From positions 1 to 48,125 of the forward strand of contig NGBS01000028.1 of the NCBI GenBank assembly GCA_002245135.1: a stretch of 48,125 nt of DNA, in the 5' to 3' direction. The notes beneath the pieces are model-generated. The model was not told the DNA's origin. It saw nothing but the letters and a program-made list of their open reading frames with translations, and ran no database searches. Source of the stretch: Proteromonas lacertae (Eukaryota > Sar > Bigyra > Opalinata > Proteromonadidae). Below, in pieces: positions 11,775-23,768 of this stretch. A program made the translations under genes and the position numbers. Positions within the stretch are counted from its first letter, which is position 1; every line of letters starts with the position of its first letter.

Positions 11775-12397
11775 ATGACTTTAGGTTCTATTTCACAAGT
11801 GTTTGATATACTATTTCCTGATAGTACTGTTGGTGCAATATTAAAGTATTTAGTAAATGCAGGAATAGGATATAGTGGTGTTATGCAATGGATATTTGGT
11901 TTATCTCCAGCATGGGTTAATGCAGCATCTTTTGTATCAATGTTAACTCCTAATTTTGTCAGTTTGGTATATAATCGTTGGAAACAAGTATCTCCAATGG
12001 ATATGTCACAATGGATTCATTCTAAGTTACTGGGTTTCTTTACTACATCACTAAGTAATATATACAATTGGTTCAGAGGTATATTTGGTGCTACTCCTAC
12101 AACAACAAATTCGACGAGTGCGCCGGCCACTTCAAATATTCAAGCATCGAATGTTACAACTGGGGCCAGTTCTAATAATACAACTAATAGTATTACAACT
12201 GCCCCCAGTTATAATAATACAACTAATAGTACTACAACTGGGGCCAGTTCTAATAATACTACTTCAATACCTGCAACTGGGGCAGGTTATAATAATCAAA
12301 GTTCAAATGCTGCAAGTTACGCCGGAATGATGGCAGGTGCTGCTGCCGCCACGGCGGCAGCAGCCCAGCCAACATTCCAAAATAACACACAACCAAT

Positions 12398-12428
<31 letters not shown>

Positions 12429-13070
12429 AGATATAATGTTGATGCTATTATGGAAAAAATACAACCATTTTTGATTAATCAATATGATTATGATTCAGTT
12501 AAGCAAATGGTTATGAATAATACAAAACAAGATTTAGAAAATGTATGTAAAAATGTAGGATTGCCATTAGATATTATATCAAAGTATTCCAGCTATGGAG
12601 GAACAATAGATCAATTGGCAGATTACTTACATTATTTCAAATATCAATGTGGTCGTAGTGTTGAACAAGCACGATCAGATGTGTGTAATTTAATTAATGG
12701 TATGGGTAGTGAATATGCTCTATGGCCAAAAGTAAATTATGGTTTATTTGGTATGTCTTTAGATGGATATCCAAAGACAGGTTCAGGTAGAAGAAAACAT
12801 GTTCATTTCAAGCATAAGAAACATCATAGAAGAAATAAACTCAAATTAGAGAGTATCCCACGGAGGCATCTCTTGGCTACTAAGAAATTAGGTGGTAATA
12901 GTGGTATTATACCATTAAGAGTGGGTCAAAGTGTTGGTCCTAATGAGCATGTCATTATTACTAATCCAAGACAACAAATGTATGATGCTGCTAGTGCTGC
13001 TTATAATGGAACATCACAATTACAGCCAAGTCAAATACCAATATATACCAAAAGAAACTGTAGGATATGA
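11775..13070 (+). CDS. cassette block 1: hydrophobic N-terminus, Thr/Asn/Gln repeats, basic patch
   Basis: An open frame of 431 codons of unknown family. The first ~110 residues are strongly hydrophobic and aromatic with no polar signal-peptide pattern. Next come degenerate Thr/Ser/Asn repeats (TTGASSNNTT repeated about three times), an Ala-rich run and a ten-residue Gln run. After a helical-looking segment comes a very basic patch (RRKHVHFKHKKHHRRNKLK) and then a Gly/Ala-rich stretch. GC content is higher than in the neighbours (for example gccgccacggcggcagcag). Mixed hydrophobic, repeat and basic segments could suit a structural protein of a virus-like or mobile element, but this is only a possibility. 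If so it should be read as a fossil; a host gene is equally possible. Confidence 0.5.
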
Positions 13071-13071
13071 T

Positions 13072-13572
13072 TATAATTGGAATTATGATAAATTATTTAG
13101 TCCAGGTTTGAATAGACAAGCTCGAAAAGAAGTTCAATATGCTTTAACTAATAATTATGCTTCAATGTTACCTAACAATTATCATATTAATTTTTATGAT
13201 ATGCTAGATCGTGAACATAAAACAGGACATTTAAGAGGAACATATCCATTAGCAACATTAGATACATCTAATCCAAGAAGCTATCTTTTGAACTGGCCTG
13301 AATATGTTACAGAAGCAGATGTTCAGGCATATGATAATGGAATGAATAGAGTTACAGATCCTTTGTTACAAAAATTTCCTAAATTACAAAATTATAAATC
13401 ATTACAAGAGATAATAGAAAAGAATCCTCAATTAGCAGCCTATAAAAATTATAGACAAGATTGGTTGACCTCAACTTGGGATAAATTAACAGGTAATGAT
13501 AAAGATGCAATAGAATATTATAACAAACTATTACTACAGCAGGAGTATTTGCAAAATTGTAAACGAGTATGA
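13072..13572 (+). CDS. cassette block 2: soluble Tyr/Asn-rich segment, unrecognised
   Basis: A well-composed open stretch that follows block 1 almost at once in another frame. It is rich in Tyr, Asn and Leu with helical segments (for example FPKLQNYKSLQEIIEKNPQL) and no membrane helix. It belongs to the same transcription unit or element as its neighbours judging by strand, spacing and style. I recognise no family, and I leave open how the blocks relate. Confidence 0.45.
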   Translation, partial: YNWNYDKLFSPGLNRQARKEVQYALTNNYASMLPNNYHINFYDMLDREHKTGHLRGTYPLATLDTSNPRSYLLNWPEYVTEADVQAYDNGMNRVTDPLLQKFPKLQNYKSLQEIIEKNPQLAAYKNYRQDWLTSTWDKLTGNDKDAIEYYNKLLLQQEYLQNCKRV

Positions 13573-13704
13573 TTTTAAAATAACGTCAGGTATGAATATT
13601 CTGCCTATGAATATTTACCTGAGCCAAACACATTTGAAAATGCTATAAAAAATCACAGTCTGAGTAATCAGTTTTTTGGAGAAACAAACATAAGAATAGC
13701 CGTT

Positions 13705-13917
13705 ATGAGAACGACATGGCCTAGATTCAGTGATCATCCTTATCAGTGCATAGCAATAGAGAATATGCGTTTAGGATTTGAAGAATTAAATCATGCCATA
13801 AGACTATGGTCAGGAAATGAAATTGGTTTAAATGTGAGTGGTTGTTATATATCTGAATGTTTAGATGGTATTAGTGACGCAGAATATGCAGATATGTTTG
13901 GCACAACAGAATACTGA
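13705..13917 (+). CDS. cassette block 3: segment ahead of the metalloprotease motif
   Basis: An open stretch of 70 codons with globular composition (AIRLWSGNEIGLNVSGCYI). In metzincin-type enzymes the residues just ahead of the zinc motif form the N-terminal subdomain, and the position fits that. It is on the same strand as blocks 1, 2 and 4. No independent family match. Confidence 0.4.
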   Translation: MRTTWPRFSDHPYQCIAIENMRLGFEELNHAIRLWSGNEIGLNVSGCYISECLDGISDAEYADMFGTTEY

Positions 13918-13970
13918 GTTGGTATAAATGACCAAATGGAATTAAAAAAAGAGACTTTCCAACCGTTGCA

Positions 13971-14588
13971 ATGTCATTTGCTAATGTAAAAACAGATTGG
14001 GTTGGTTTAGCTGCAAAAGCCAATACTCTTAGAACTTGGTATTTTAATACTCAAACAAGATATTTATATTTAAATGGTGGTTTTAATGCACCAATTATTC
14101 GTCATGCTTTAATTCATGAAACAGATCATAATATGGGATTTAGTCATGCTGGTGGTCGTTCAAGATACAGTTTGATTAATGGTTTTGGTGATGAGAATAA
14201 TTATATGGGAAATGGTGATTGGTATCAATCAATTTCATCTCGAATGTATAAGTATATAGTTTGTAGTGGTAATCCGCAGCCATGGCATTGGTTTAAATTA
14301 GAAGAAGTTGGTACTTATACTGTTCGATTATATGCTTATGATCATCCATATTCTAGACATTTCTTTGGTCCAACCACTCCATGCCATACTAATGATGAAG
14401 TATTTGATGGGATAAAAATGAAGTATACTACAATGTCATTAGAAATTCCTTTTGCAATGGTTAGTCAACTTGATATGAATGGATTTAGATATATGTCAAC
14501 AATGTTAGATTATCGATATAATGAATATGGACAACATACTTGGCCTGCTAGAAGTTTAAGATGGTTATGGAATACTATGGAAGTGTAG
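13971..14588 (+). CDS. cassette block 4: metzincin-like zinc metalloprotease domain
   Basis: An open frame of 205 codons carries IRHALIHETDHNMGFSHAGG; HETDHNMGFSH (14115-14147) fits the metzincin zinc signature HExxHxxGxxH with all three His and the catalytic Glu present. About 90 residues further, AMVSQLDMNGFRYMS could supply the Met-turn, which is conserved in metzincins, but this is less sure. No signal peptide or prodomain is evident within the block. It ends about 100 bp before a transposon insertion. Whether the cassette is a host secreted protease gene or derives from a virus-like element is unresolved. Confidence 0.6.
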   Translation: MSFANVKTDWVGLAAKANTLRTWYFNTQTRYLYLNGGFNAPIIRHALIHETDHNMGFSHAGGRSRYSLINGFGDENNYMGNGDWYQSISSRMYKYIVCSGNPQPWHWFKLEEVGTYTVRLYAYDHPYSRHFFGPTTPCHTNDEVFDGIKMKYTTMSLEIPFAMVSQLDMNGFRYMSTMLDYRYNEYGQHTWPARSLRWLWNTMEV

Positions 14589-14672
14589 CAGATCCGGAGA
14601 GAGATAATTTATTAGATATCGATGTGGATGGAATGTGGGGAAAGAAGAATGGTTGATGGATGGAAGGAAAGC

Positions 14673-14684
14673 AGTTTCATCATA
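14673..14684. repeat. left 12-bp target-site duplication (agtttcatcata)
   Basis: The same 12 bases occur immediately outside the other end of the 14685-16855 element (16856-16867), as expected for a duplication made on insertion. Confidence 0.85.
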
Positions 14685-16855
14685 CTGAGTTGCAGAAAGG
14701 ACGTCCTTCTGGAGCCATATCCTCCTTTCTGTCCTTTCTTCTCTCGTCTCGCCTGTACGGAAATCGAACATGTCCTTTTTCAAGAAGGACAGTATAACCT
14801 GTAGGTCCTTTTTTCAAAATTAGTTTTTTATAAATACTACATATATTATTTCTCCTATTGTTAATAAGATATATTAACCTGTTTAAGAACAAATATACCT
14901 ATGTTTATTTCATTTAATCAAAATATTATGTAAATTTTATGTATTAAATCTATCTAAATAACATACTTATAAATGTATTGCTCATTTACATGAATAGTAT
15001 CACTTCATAATAGAAATATGAAACAAATTGACATAATCTGAATATTATGTAAATTAATAAACTACTCATAACTTATTTGAATATATACAGTTAAATAAAC
15101 TAATTAAATTTATCTAAATTTTAATATTCATTAATTCACAGCATTTCAAAGAAACAGTAATTAATTTTTAGATTTATACATATATATTTACAACATTACA
15201 CACATATGAACATAAAAAGAAACAATACTTAATTATAACACGAAATAAACTTTGAAATTAATCCAAGCTTGATTTCTAGAAATCAAGCTTTTTTATTTTA
15301 TCATGTCATACAAAAGACGTAGCAGCTTCATAGAATACAAACAATCCCAACCTCTAGCAGCTTCATAGAACGTAGTTTTTCTATGCAGGGGTTGATTCAT
15401 AGCAAACAGAGAAACAGATTAGGGAATAGCATAATCAATGACTTAATGAGAGCAAAGTTTAAGTTATTGAAATAGAAAAGATTAATGGAGTTTGAAGAGG
15501 ATAATGAAATAGATTGTACTATTGAAGAAGCTGTAAACAACAGTATAGATAAGTCAGATAATGATAATGGAGATGGTGAAAATAATGATGATTGTAATAA
15601 CAATGTTGATATTGAACGATATAGAAGAAGATGATAACTCAGAAAGTGTTGATTTGGATATAGACATAAGCGATAGTGAAAATGAGTAATACAACATATT
15701 AAACAGTCCTTATTATTAATTATATTAATTTATAATTGCTAATACCATACTATTATTAGTTTTTGTCTATTGAATTCAATATAATAATAATTATTTTAAT
15801 GAATATAATACTCAAAACAAGATTGGTTGAAATTGTAAAAATATCTATTCTGATATATTATAATTCATCTATAAACTATTCAATAGTGATATTTAACATA
15901 TTTATAAACAACTTGTTATTTTGATGATTAATTTATATTGATAAATATCTCTAAAAAACAAATATAAATGTAATTATAATAATTAATCTCTTTTTCTGAA
16001 TATTAATAATTTGTCTTCAATAAGTCTCTTACTTTATCAGTTTCTGAAAATAAATAATCATTATAAAACTCTCTTAGAGGTATAATATATCCTAATTTGA
16101 AGCAAAACCTTCTAAATTCTGGTAAGTCTAATATTGTGGTACTGATTGTATTGAAGGTTATGAATTTAAATAGATCTTTGTTGACAGAATCTGAATTGAC
16201 TTTGGCTTGGAGCATATGCAATAATCTGAATATTTTATTTTAATCACGTTTTTCCAAAACATTTTGGAGTGGTTAAAATTTTACTTCTCTAACATACAAC
16301 AATAATAAAAACACAACTCTTTTGATGCGATATGGGGTAATGTGATATCCCTATGGTTTCATATATTAAAAAGTCTTATAAATATTGAGTAATTATACAT
16401 CTAAATGATCTAAATCTTAAAAAATAAAGATTAACTTAGTCAAACCATCAAGCTTGATGTTTTTTTCTTTTATTTTTTTTATTCTATAATTAATTTAATA
16501 TTATGTTAATAATATGTTATTGTTAGTCATCATTGAGAAATAGATCAAAATAATAGTAATATAAAAAGTGCATCGACCGAAGGTCAAATTTGATATTTGA
16601 AAGATGATGTATAAAGCTTTAATTTTGTATTTATGGTTAGATAATATGCTTGTTAACTCATGTTCAATAGGAGGTCAACTAATAGTTAGTATAAGGAAGG
16701 TAAAGGTCAAGCTAAAGATATAGGTTTTGACCTATAGGTAAACCTATATTTTTTGACCGAAAAATACAACACTGATTTTGAGTTACCTAAAAGGACGTCC
16801 TTCTGGAGCCATATCCTCCTTTTGTCCTATCCTATCCTTGTCCTTGGTAACTCAG
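14685..16855. mobile_element. TIR DNA transposon copy A, non-autonomous or decayed
   Basis: The element begins CTGAGTTGCAGAAAGGAC and ends GTCCTTGGTAACTCAG, so its tips are inverted repeats, and it is bounded by a perfect 12-bp direct repeat. The last ~77 bp (about 16779-16855) form a mini-palindrome of the same repeat. Inside there is a 26-bp perfect palindrome around 15265-15290, and an acidic coding relic near 15430-15640 shared with copy B at 30245-30410. A 72-codon minus-strand frame (16003-16221, with FITFNTISTTILDLPEFRRF) vaguely resembles the N-terminal part of hAT transposases, but a 12-bp duplication does not suit hAT. Superfamily is therefore open. The clean duplication says the insertion is fairly recent. 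Confidence 0.75.
15265..15290. repeat. 26-bp perfect palindrome followed by T-run
   Basis: aagcttgatttct and its exact reverse complement meet without a spacer, and Ts follow. A related imperfect version lies at about 29690-29717 in copy B, and a 14-bp palindrome (catcaagcttgatg, 16446-16459) plus T-run lies nearer the right end of copy A. It is probably a structural or transcription-end signal of the transposon family. Confidence 0.6.
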
Positions 16856-16867
16856 AGTTTCATCATA
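16856..16867. repeat. right 12-bp target-site duplication (agtttcatcata)
   Basis: Exact match to 14673-14684 across the transposon. DNA on the two sides was contiguous before the insertion. Confidence 0.85.
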
Positions 16868-16940
16868 TAATGGATTTACTTATTCTAGTTATTTCCATTG
16901 TTTTGGTGAAACAATCAATCATTGATGTGTTAAAATAACA

Positions 16941-17174
16941 GTGACATATTTCCCCAAAAGTGGTATTAGTAATGTAAACTTATGGCATGATTCAACAGTA
17001 TCAATTGGACCAAATGCACAAACTTTATCATTCAGTTATGTAGGAAATTCAATATATTTTAAGACTGCAAATAATCCATCCAAAGTAGTAATAGGTGGTA
17101 TATATGGAGGAGAAGTAGATGTTACTAGTTATCTTGATGGTGGATTTTTGTTGATGGATTTATTAATTTCATAA
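16941..17174 (+). CDS. cassette block 5: beta-rich segment beyond the transposon
   Basis: A 77-codon open stretch with Ser/Val/Gly-rich, beta-strand-like composition (SNVNLWHDSTVSIGP, YVGNSIYFKTA) on the same strand as the metalloprotease cassette. Because copy A inserted between them, block 5 may belong to the cassette. No family recognised. If the cassette is a virus-like fossil, this is a displaced part of it. Confidence 0.4.
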   Translation: MTYFPKSGISNVNLWHDSTVSIGPNAQTLSFSYVGNSIYFKTANNPSKVVIGGIYGGEVDVTSYLDGGFLLMDLLIS

Positions 17175-17374
17175 ATTCACTTAAACTATTACATCTAATA
17201 ACAATTTCAAATTAGCAATTATTCACATTACACTTAAACTATTAACATTTAATATATGCACATTTTTGTATGTGAATTCAATTGTGTGACAGAAGGAGGG
17301 ACACAACACGGAAAAGGACATCATTTCTGTAACTCAGCAATGAATATTATATGAGAATTTAACAAGCGATTGAA
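17175..17374. other. spacer with a solo transposon end, left of the giant repeat
   Basis: Apart from the transposon tip at 17288-17337, this 200-bp spacer shows no gene. The giant inverted repeat begins at about 17375. Confidence 0.5.
17288..17337 (-). repeat. solo terminal fragment of the TIR transposon family
   Basis: Read on the minus strand it is CTGAGTTACAGAAATGATG... followed by GTGTCCCTCCTTCTGTC, nearly the first 50 bases of copy B. It ends 37 bp before the left edge of the giant inverted repeat. Confidence 0.65.
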
Positions 17375-17500
17375 AAGAAAAACTAATACTGTAATTATCT
17401 TGTTTGGATGTGATAATTAAGTTTTATATTCAGTGTGTTAATAACAGGAGAGAGAATATAATAATAATAATAATAATAATGAAAGTTAATTGAAGAATGA

Positions 17501-20500
17501 TTATATTCTTACAGCTGAATCTTTCAAAGCATCAACTATATGCTCTGTTGTTTTTCGAACATGTTTTGTTCTTCCTCCTATTCGAACATAAATACAATAA
17601 CCTCCTAAAAATAAAACTCCTCCTCCAATTATACAACCAATTATTATTCCAATTAATGCACCAACTATACTTCCTGAACATTCATCGATTGGAGATTGCC
17701 AGATTGCATTTCCATTTACATAAATACATCTTCTCATTATATAACCAGATCGACCTCCTCCACATTTTATTATAGCATTATCACCCACTAGAGTTTCTGG
17801 AAAACCACCATCAGCTAGACATTTCTTTGCTATAAATTCTATTCTGATTGTGACACTTGCTGATTTGCCTTTCATATCTATTACTGTAATTAAATAATCT
17901 TGTGGTTCAACATCAACTACAGAAACTCCTTGTAAATAACCAGAGGAATAAATTATAAAACCATCTGGTAATGGTGGATTTACTGAAACTGATAAACCAT
18001 CTCCAACTACATCAAATAATTGAATTGACACTAATGTTCCTGTTGCTACTGTTATATTTTTCTTTATTGTTGAATCAGGAATTATTGGTTTATCACTTTT
18101 TATTACTTCAATTGACATTTTCAATTGAATTGACACTTTACCATTTGATACATTGATTGCATAAGTTTTATTTCGATTAGCTGTTTTGGCATAGCCATTA
18201 AATCTTCCATTCTTTGAATCCATTGTTATTCCATTTGGTAATGAGGGAGTGATTGAATAAACTAAATTATTTCCACTTACTACAAAGAATTGAGCATTTA
18301 ATAATTCTTCACCTGCTATTAATGTAACAGATTCATTTTGACTTATTATTACTGGATTATCTGATTCAATTATTGAAACTGGAATTGTTTTGGAAATTGT
18401 ATTATATTCACCTGAACATGAGAATGTATAATTAACAGCTGATTGAATTGGAGCTGTTACTTTTCCACTCATTGCACCTGTTACTATATCATACGTCAAA
18501 TTATAAGGTAAATCTTTATCAATACTGTAACTTAATCTCTCAGCATAACACACTATTGGATATTGATTCTGATAATCCATCATATAAACCAATTCTAATT
18601 TATCTACAGATTCAACCATTACTACAAGGTTAGGTTCATCTATAAAAAATTCAATTGATCTTGTAGTTCGTTGACCAGCTGTATTCTTTATAGTAAATAA
18701 ATAATCTTTATAAATTGGTGTAACTGTCATACCACTAAGAAAACCAGTTGATGAATTTAATGTAAAACCTTCTGGAAGTTCATCTACACTATATGTCACT
18801 GGAAAAGGACTTTCAACCCAAAATAATTGATAATCCTTAATTTCTTCATATATATTAGCTACAAATTGTAACTTATATCTATATACAATGATATTATTGG
18901 ATGGTTTGACAATTATCGTCATTGTTATTTCATCTGAGCCATAGTCATTAGAAACAGTACAGATTACTACGTATGTTGCATTCTTAATTGGAGTTCCAGA
19001 TATTAAGCCGAAATTTGAATAAAATACCAATCCAGGAATAAATTTACCTGCTTCACAAGTAGTGCAGTTAAAATAATATTCTGTAGGATTTCCTGTCACT
19101 TCATATATCGATTCATCTGAATAAGTAACTCCAACTTCAAAAGTAAAAGTCTTTTCTGTATTGATAAATTTGGGCGGTTCATTACAAGTTGTATTTACTT
19201 CTATCCAAAGACCAAAGTTTGAACAGTAGAAATATCTTTCACCAGATATACTTGGAGTTGTACAATTCGCTTTAAAGAATGTATTAGATATTCCTTCTGG
19301 AAGATTTATGATAGGATTAACAGGACATTTTTTATTAACACATAAATTATAACCAATTTCTATTACATCCATTCCTTTATTATTTTCATCATAATATTTT
19401 GATTCTGGTATATCTATCCTAACGCTTTTATATAACGTATGGGGATCTACATTGAAGGTAGCTCTTCCTGGTGTATGTTTCTTCAAAATCATGTAATTAA
19501 CTGGATCTAATGAACCTATTTCTACATTTCCTTCATCTGTCATACCACTTAATCTTACTTTCTTTGGATAACAATATGGTGAATCAGTATAAGATGTGAT
19601 TGTAAACTGATTAAAAGCATAATGATTATTTTCACCAAATGAATAATCTGCATATGAGTAACCATCTACAGTACCATAATCATCTCTCCACATATATCCT
19701 GTTCTTAAGCCAAAAGCAGTATCAGCATAATTCGCAAGATTTTTACCATATTTTCCACTTGATGAATCTGTCACTCTTCCTCCATAATGTGTTACTAAAA
19801 TACAATTTTCATTATTATCTCCTAATGGGAATATAAAGAATTTATCTTCATTTGGGAAATTATCATCATTTGGACTTTTATGAATTTCATATGTTATTAT
19901 TGCTGTTTCATTTAAATCATCAATAGGTAATATGAAATTCTCTTCTTTGGATCTTTCATAAGCAGTATCTCCTGGTGTATTTTCATCGACATCTCCATCT
20001 GGTAAATTATCTCGAAATATTACTCTTCCATTTACTCGAACTATTACACCTGATTTATGTTTAATTCGAATTAAATATCCTGAATAATTTTTATAATTTG
20101 GGAATTCTAATGCATATCTCAAATAGTATGTTGGTTTAGATTGTTCTGGTTTTGGTAATTCTTTTATTGTACTTTTTTCCCAAGAAACTGAACCATTCTT
20201 AAATTCCCAATTTGGAATATATTCTTGACTGTATTTCCATTCAGTATGAGTATCAATCAGATAGTTAACTATTTAATAAAGAAATGAATAATTATATTTA
20301 TATATACAATCTTTAATTACATTTACTTCTCCTTTATCATCACTAAACATTGTATAACTTCCAACAATTGAATTACCTGCTGATAATGTCATATTTGTTT
20401 CAAACCATCCACGTCCACCAAAATCAATCAATCTCAATGTATAAACTCCTTTTTCTATGCATATTTTAACACTATCAATAGGATATGCAATGACATTATT

Positions 20501-23500
20501 ATCTACTTTTTCATACACAACTTCATCTTTAGAGTTTATTAATTTATATCCAGGTTTATCATATTTTCCTTTAACTAGCGTTAATCCAATTAAGAATTTT
20601 CCAGCATTATCACAATCATCTTCTTGTGTATCTGGAAGAACTTCTATTATCATATCAAATGAAACTTGACCTCTATCATTATGAGCTGTGATTTTATAAT
20701 TTGTTATCTTTGTTACTTCATCAGCTCTTCCATATATTCTTCCTGTTATGTTGTTAAATATAATACCTTTTGGTAATGTAGAAGGTGTTATAGTAAAATA
20801 TTCGATAAACGTGTTAATAGATGGAATTAATAATACTTGATTCGATTGATAATATGTTACATTATTTGTTGTATATTTGAATTTTGGTAAAACAGGTTCT
20901 ATTACAAATAATAATTATAATATTTAATATAATTATATATATATATATATATATATATACCTGTATTTAGTCTAACACTTTGAGATTCAGCATCAGGATA
21001 ATTAGCATAAAGTCTATAGATTCTTCTACCATTATTATAAATTGTTAAATAATAATCAAATTTTCCACTTACTACTATTTTATAGGTATCTTCTGGAAGG
21101 CATTTACTGTAACTACGAGGTAAACTAACTGTTTCTCTTTCAATTACATCAAATACCACGCTATTATTAGATGATGTAACTATAAGCGTCAAAAATTGTC
21201 CATTATCAACAAAATCATTACTAAAATGAAATAAATGTCTTTTGCCACTTTCACAAGAATTAGCTGCTTTTATTTTAAATGAGAATTCTTTATTATCACC
21301 ATCAGATGGAAGAACATAAGCATTTACTATTACTCTTGTATTTAATTCTTCTCTAGGACTACCAGAAAGGGTTGAACTTTCCCAATTAAATGTAAATCCA
21401 ACTGGAATATTCTCTATACCAAATGAAATTACATATCCACTTTCTACATGGAATTGAAGATCATAGAATTCACCTACAACTAAAGTAATCTCATCACTAT
21501 ATTTCTTTCCACTTTGAAGATCTAAAACATAAAAACCAGATGGTGATTCAACAGCTATTTAAACAATAGTTATTACATAAATTATACGTTTTATAGAAAT
21601 ATAAATGCTTGTTGAAACAGATTTATCTTTTGAACTTGTTACTGTTACTGTATGTTCTTTCATTTCAATAAATCTTTCTGATGTTGGAGTTCCTGCTATT
21701 ATTACGGGATTGAATGGATTATTTGAACAATGAGCTTCTAAACCATCGGGTAATGGAGGATTAACTTTTACATCTTTACAATCAAAATCTTCAACTGGAA
21801 TTGCTTTATTTTCTACTACTTGACCTTTTAGATAAGTTGCTGTACTTTGACTCATCATAAAATAATCATTTACTGGAATATATCTAAATGGAAGGAAATC
21901 ACTATAATCATCTTCAATTTGACTTGATTTCTTCCAGGAGAACTTGAAACAAGCATGACCTTGATGTGAAACATAATATATTTGAACAAAGAATGAATCA
22001 TCAGTTAAATTATAATCAAAATAACTTGGATCTTCAATATTATTTCTTCCTGGTTTAGATAATATTTCTTTATTATCAATATAAATCCAATAACCACCAG
22101 CAGCACTTACTTTGAATTTGTTTATACCAATATCTTCTTTTTGTGGATGAAGATAACCTTCCCAATAAACACCATAATCATCAAGAAATTCTATACTCAA
22201 TCCTTCAGGATGAGGTTTTTCTTGAGTTTCTTCTATAAACGGCTGATCTTGCTTTTGAATGTAAGATGCTTCTAAACCATCTACATTTGGTCCATATTTA
22301 GTAAATAAACTTGTATCAAAATTATGAGGTTTATAATAATAAGATAGAACTCCTTCTATCGTTTTCTTTGTTACACGAAGTTTTATTGTTATTTCATTTG
22401 TTTCACTATCTCGATTTTTACATTTCACTTTATATTCTGTTTGGTCCATTTCAGATTGCGGATGGCCTTTTATACCATCAACTGTTACTTCTGATCCTTC
22501 AGGTAATTGAGCATTATTACTAATCCAACAACTATCAGCTTTACCTCTTTCAGCATGAATTGGAGTTAAACTGAAAGCATCATATAACCAACTAACTTCT
22601 AAAGAATCAACAGATAAAAATATTACTGGATCAAAAAATGATTTATAATATTTAAATGGAATTGTTTTTCTTGTTGAACTATCTGGTGTTGAATAGTCAA
22701 ATACAAAGTGGAAATCTAATCCTTCACCTCCCATAAATTCGATTAATACTCTTCGCAAACCACTCTCTAGTTTCACTTTGGATGATTGTAATGATTCATT
22801 AAATGATTTACACCCACCCCAATCTGATAACACTTTTACATCATCAATAAACACTCTAGCATTCATTTCATTACCAGTTTGCATATAGAATGTATATTCA
22901 CCAGCTGTTTCAATATCAATAAATCCATCCATTGTACCATTAAATGATGTTATTACACCTGAAACAGATATATCCATCTTACTTTTCCATTGTTCAAACT
23001 CAGTTAATCCAGATAAATTATTCATTGCACCTTCATAGAAATTATAAACAGCTACACCATCATAATAATCACCACATTTGGTTGTTTCCAAATCATTGAG
23101 TCTAACATAAATACCATCATTTAATTCAGGATTTTCAACTTTTACAATTTCAATGTCAAAACTTCCACTGCCTATTTCATTTGTTGCATTTATTGTGATT
23201 TTCAAGTTGGTTTGAGGATCGAAATTATCAAATCTCAAATAAGGACCAACTTGGGTTATATTTTTTATATCTTTTGGTGAAATTGACCAACCACTTTCAG
23301 CAATTTCACTTGTTGAAGTACACACTATAATTGTATTGATGAGAGATACAGTAGTAAGTTTTGTTACACCACAATTTATAATAGGAGCAGACATGCCTAG
23401 GAAAAATAAAGTCTATTATTATTAAATTAACATACAAACAATTTTTATTCTGCAAACAGCAGCATCTTCTTTACCTGCATTATATATTATGGTGTAATAT

Positions 23501-23768
23501 CCCCTTGATTCAGCATTTGGAACTCCAGAAATATATCCAGTGTTCGGTTCAAGAAATAAACCTTCTGGCAGTTTCTTATCAGCAACATATAGACCTACTT
23601 TTGAATCAATTGGTTTATTTACTGGAGCTTGTTCTCCAACTCTCAAATATGGATTACTACCTTCATACTTAAAATTACCAACACACAATGAAGGTGTTAT
23701 ATTAAGTACTATTCATTTATAACAATATTAACCATACAGATTATACATAACACTATAAATTTCATCAT
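17501..23768 (-). CDS. large PA14/putative-Ig/sushi-like membrane protein, left-arm copy
   Basis: A cell-surface protein of about 2,020 residues in six exons, the mirror of 37629-43898 (see that entry for the splice pattern). It has a signal peptide, two PA14-type segments, at least seven putative-Ig (He_PIG) repeats with the LPxGhxxxxxxGxhxG consensus, two cysteine modules resembling sushi/CCP, many N-glycosylation sequons, a Gly/Ile-rich membrane helix and a short basic cytoplasmic tail ending in KDSAVRI. All exons are open, so it looks functional. From the C-terminal third outward it differs from the right copy at about 20 residues (for example AIIKCGG against AIMKCGG). Function is unknown; PA14 and Ig-like repeats suggest binding glycans or other cells. 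Confidence 0.85.

Noticed and set aside
14565-14892. Several 60-72-codon frames on both strands
   Set aside because: They lie in the transposon's GC-richer terminal repeat, which is open in many frames by composition; no protein-like conservation.
16003-16221. hAT transposase as firm identity of copy A
   Set aside because: The resemblance is limited to a short Phe/Pro pattern, and the 12-bp target duplication does not fit hAT.
17497-17775. Plus-strand frame opposite the large surface gene (and similar ones at 19639-19836, 22311-22523, 38874-39086, 43708-43902)
   Set aside because: Leu/His/Tyr-rich low-complexity reading of the opposite strand of a real gene; the composition is an artefact of AT-rich codon use.
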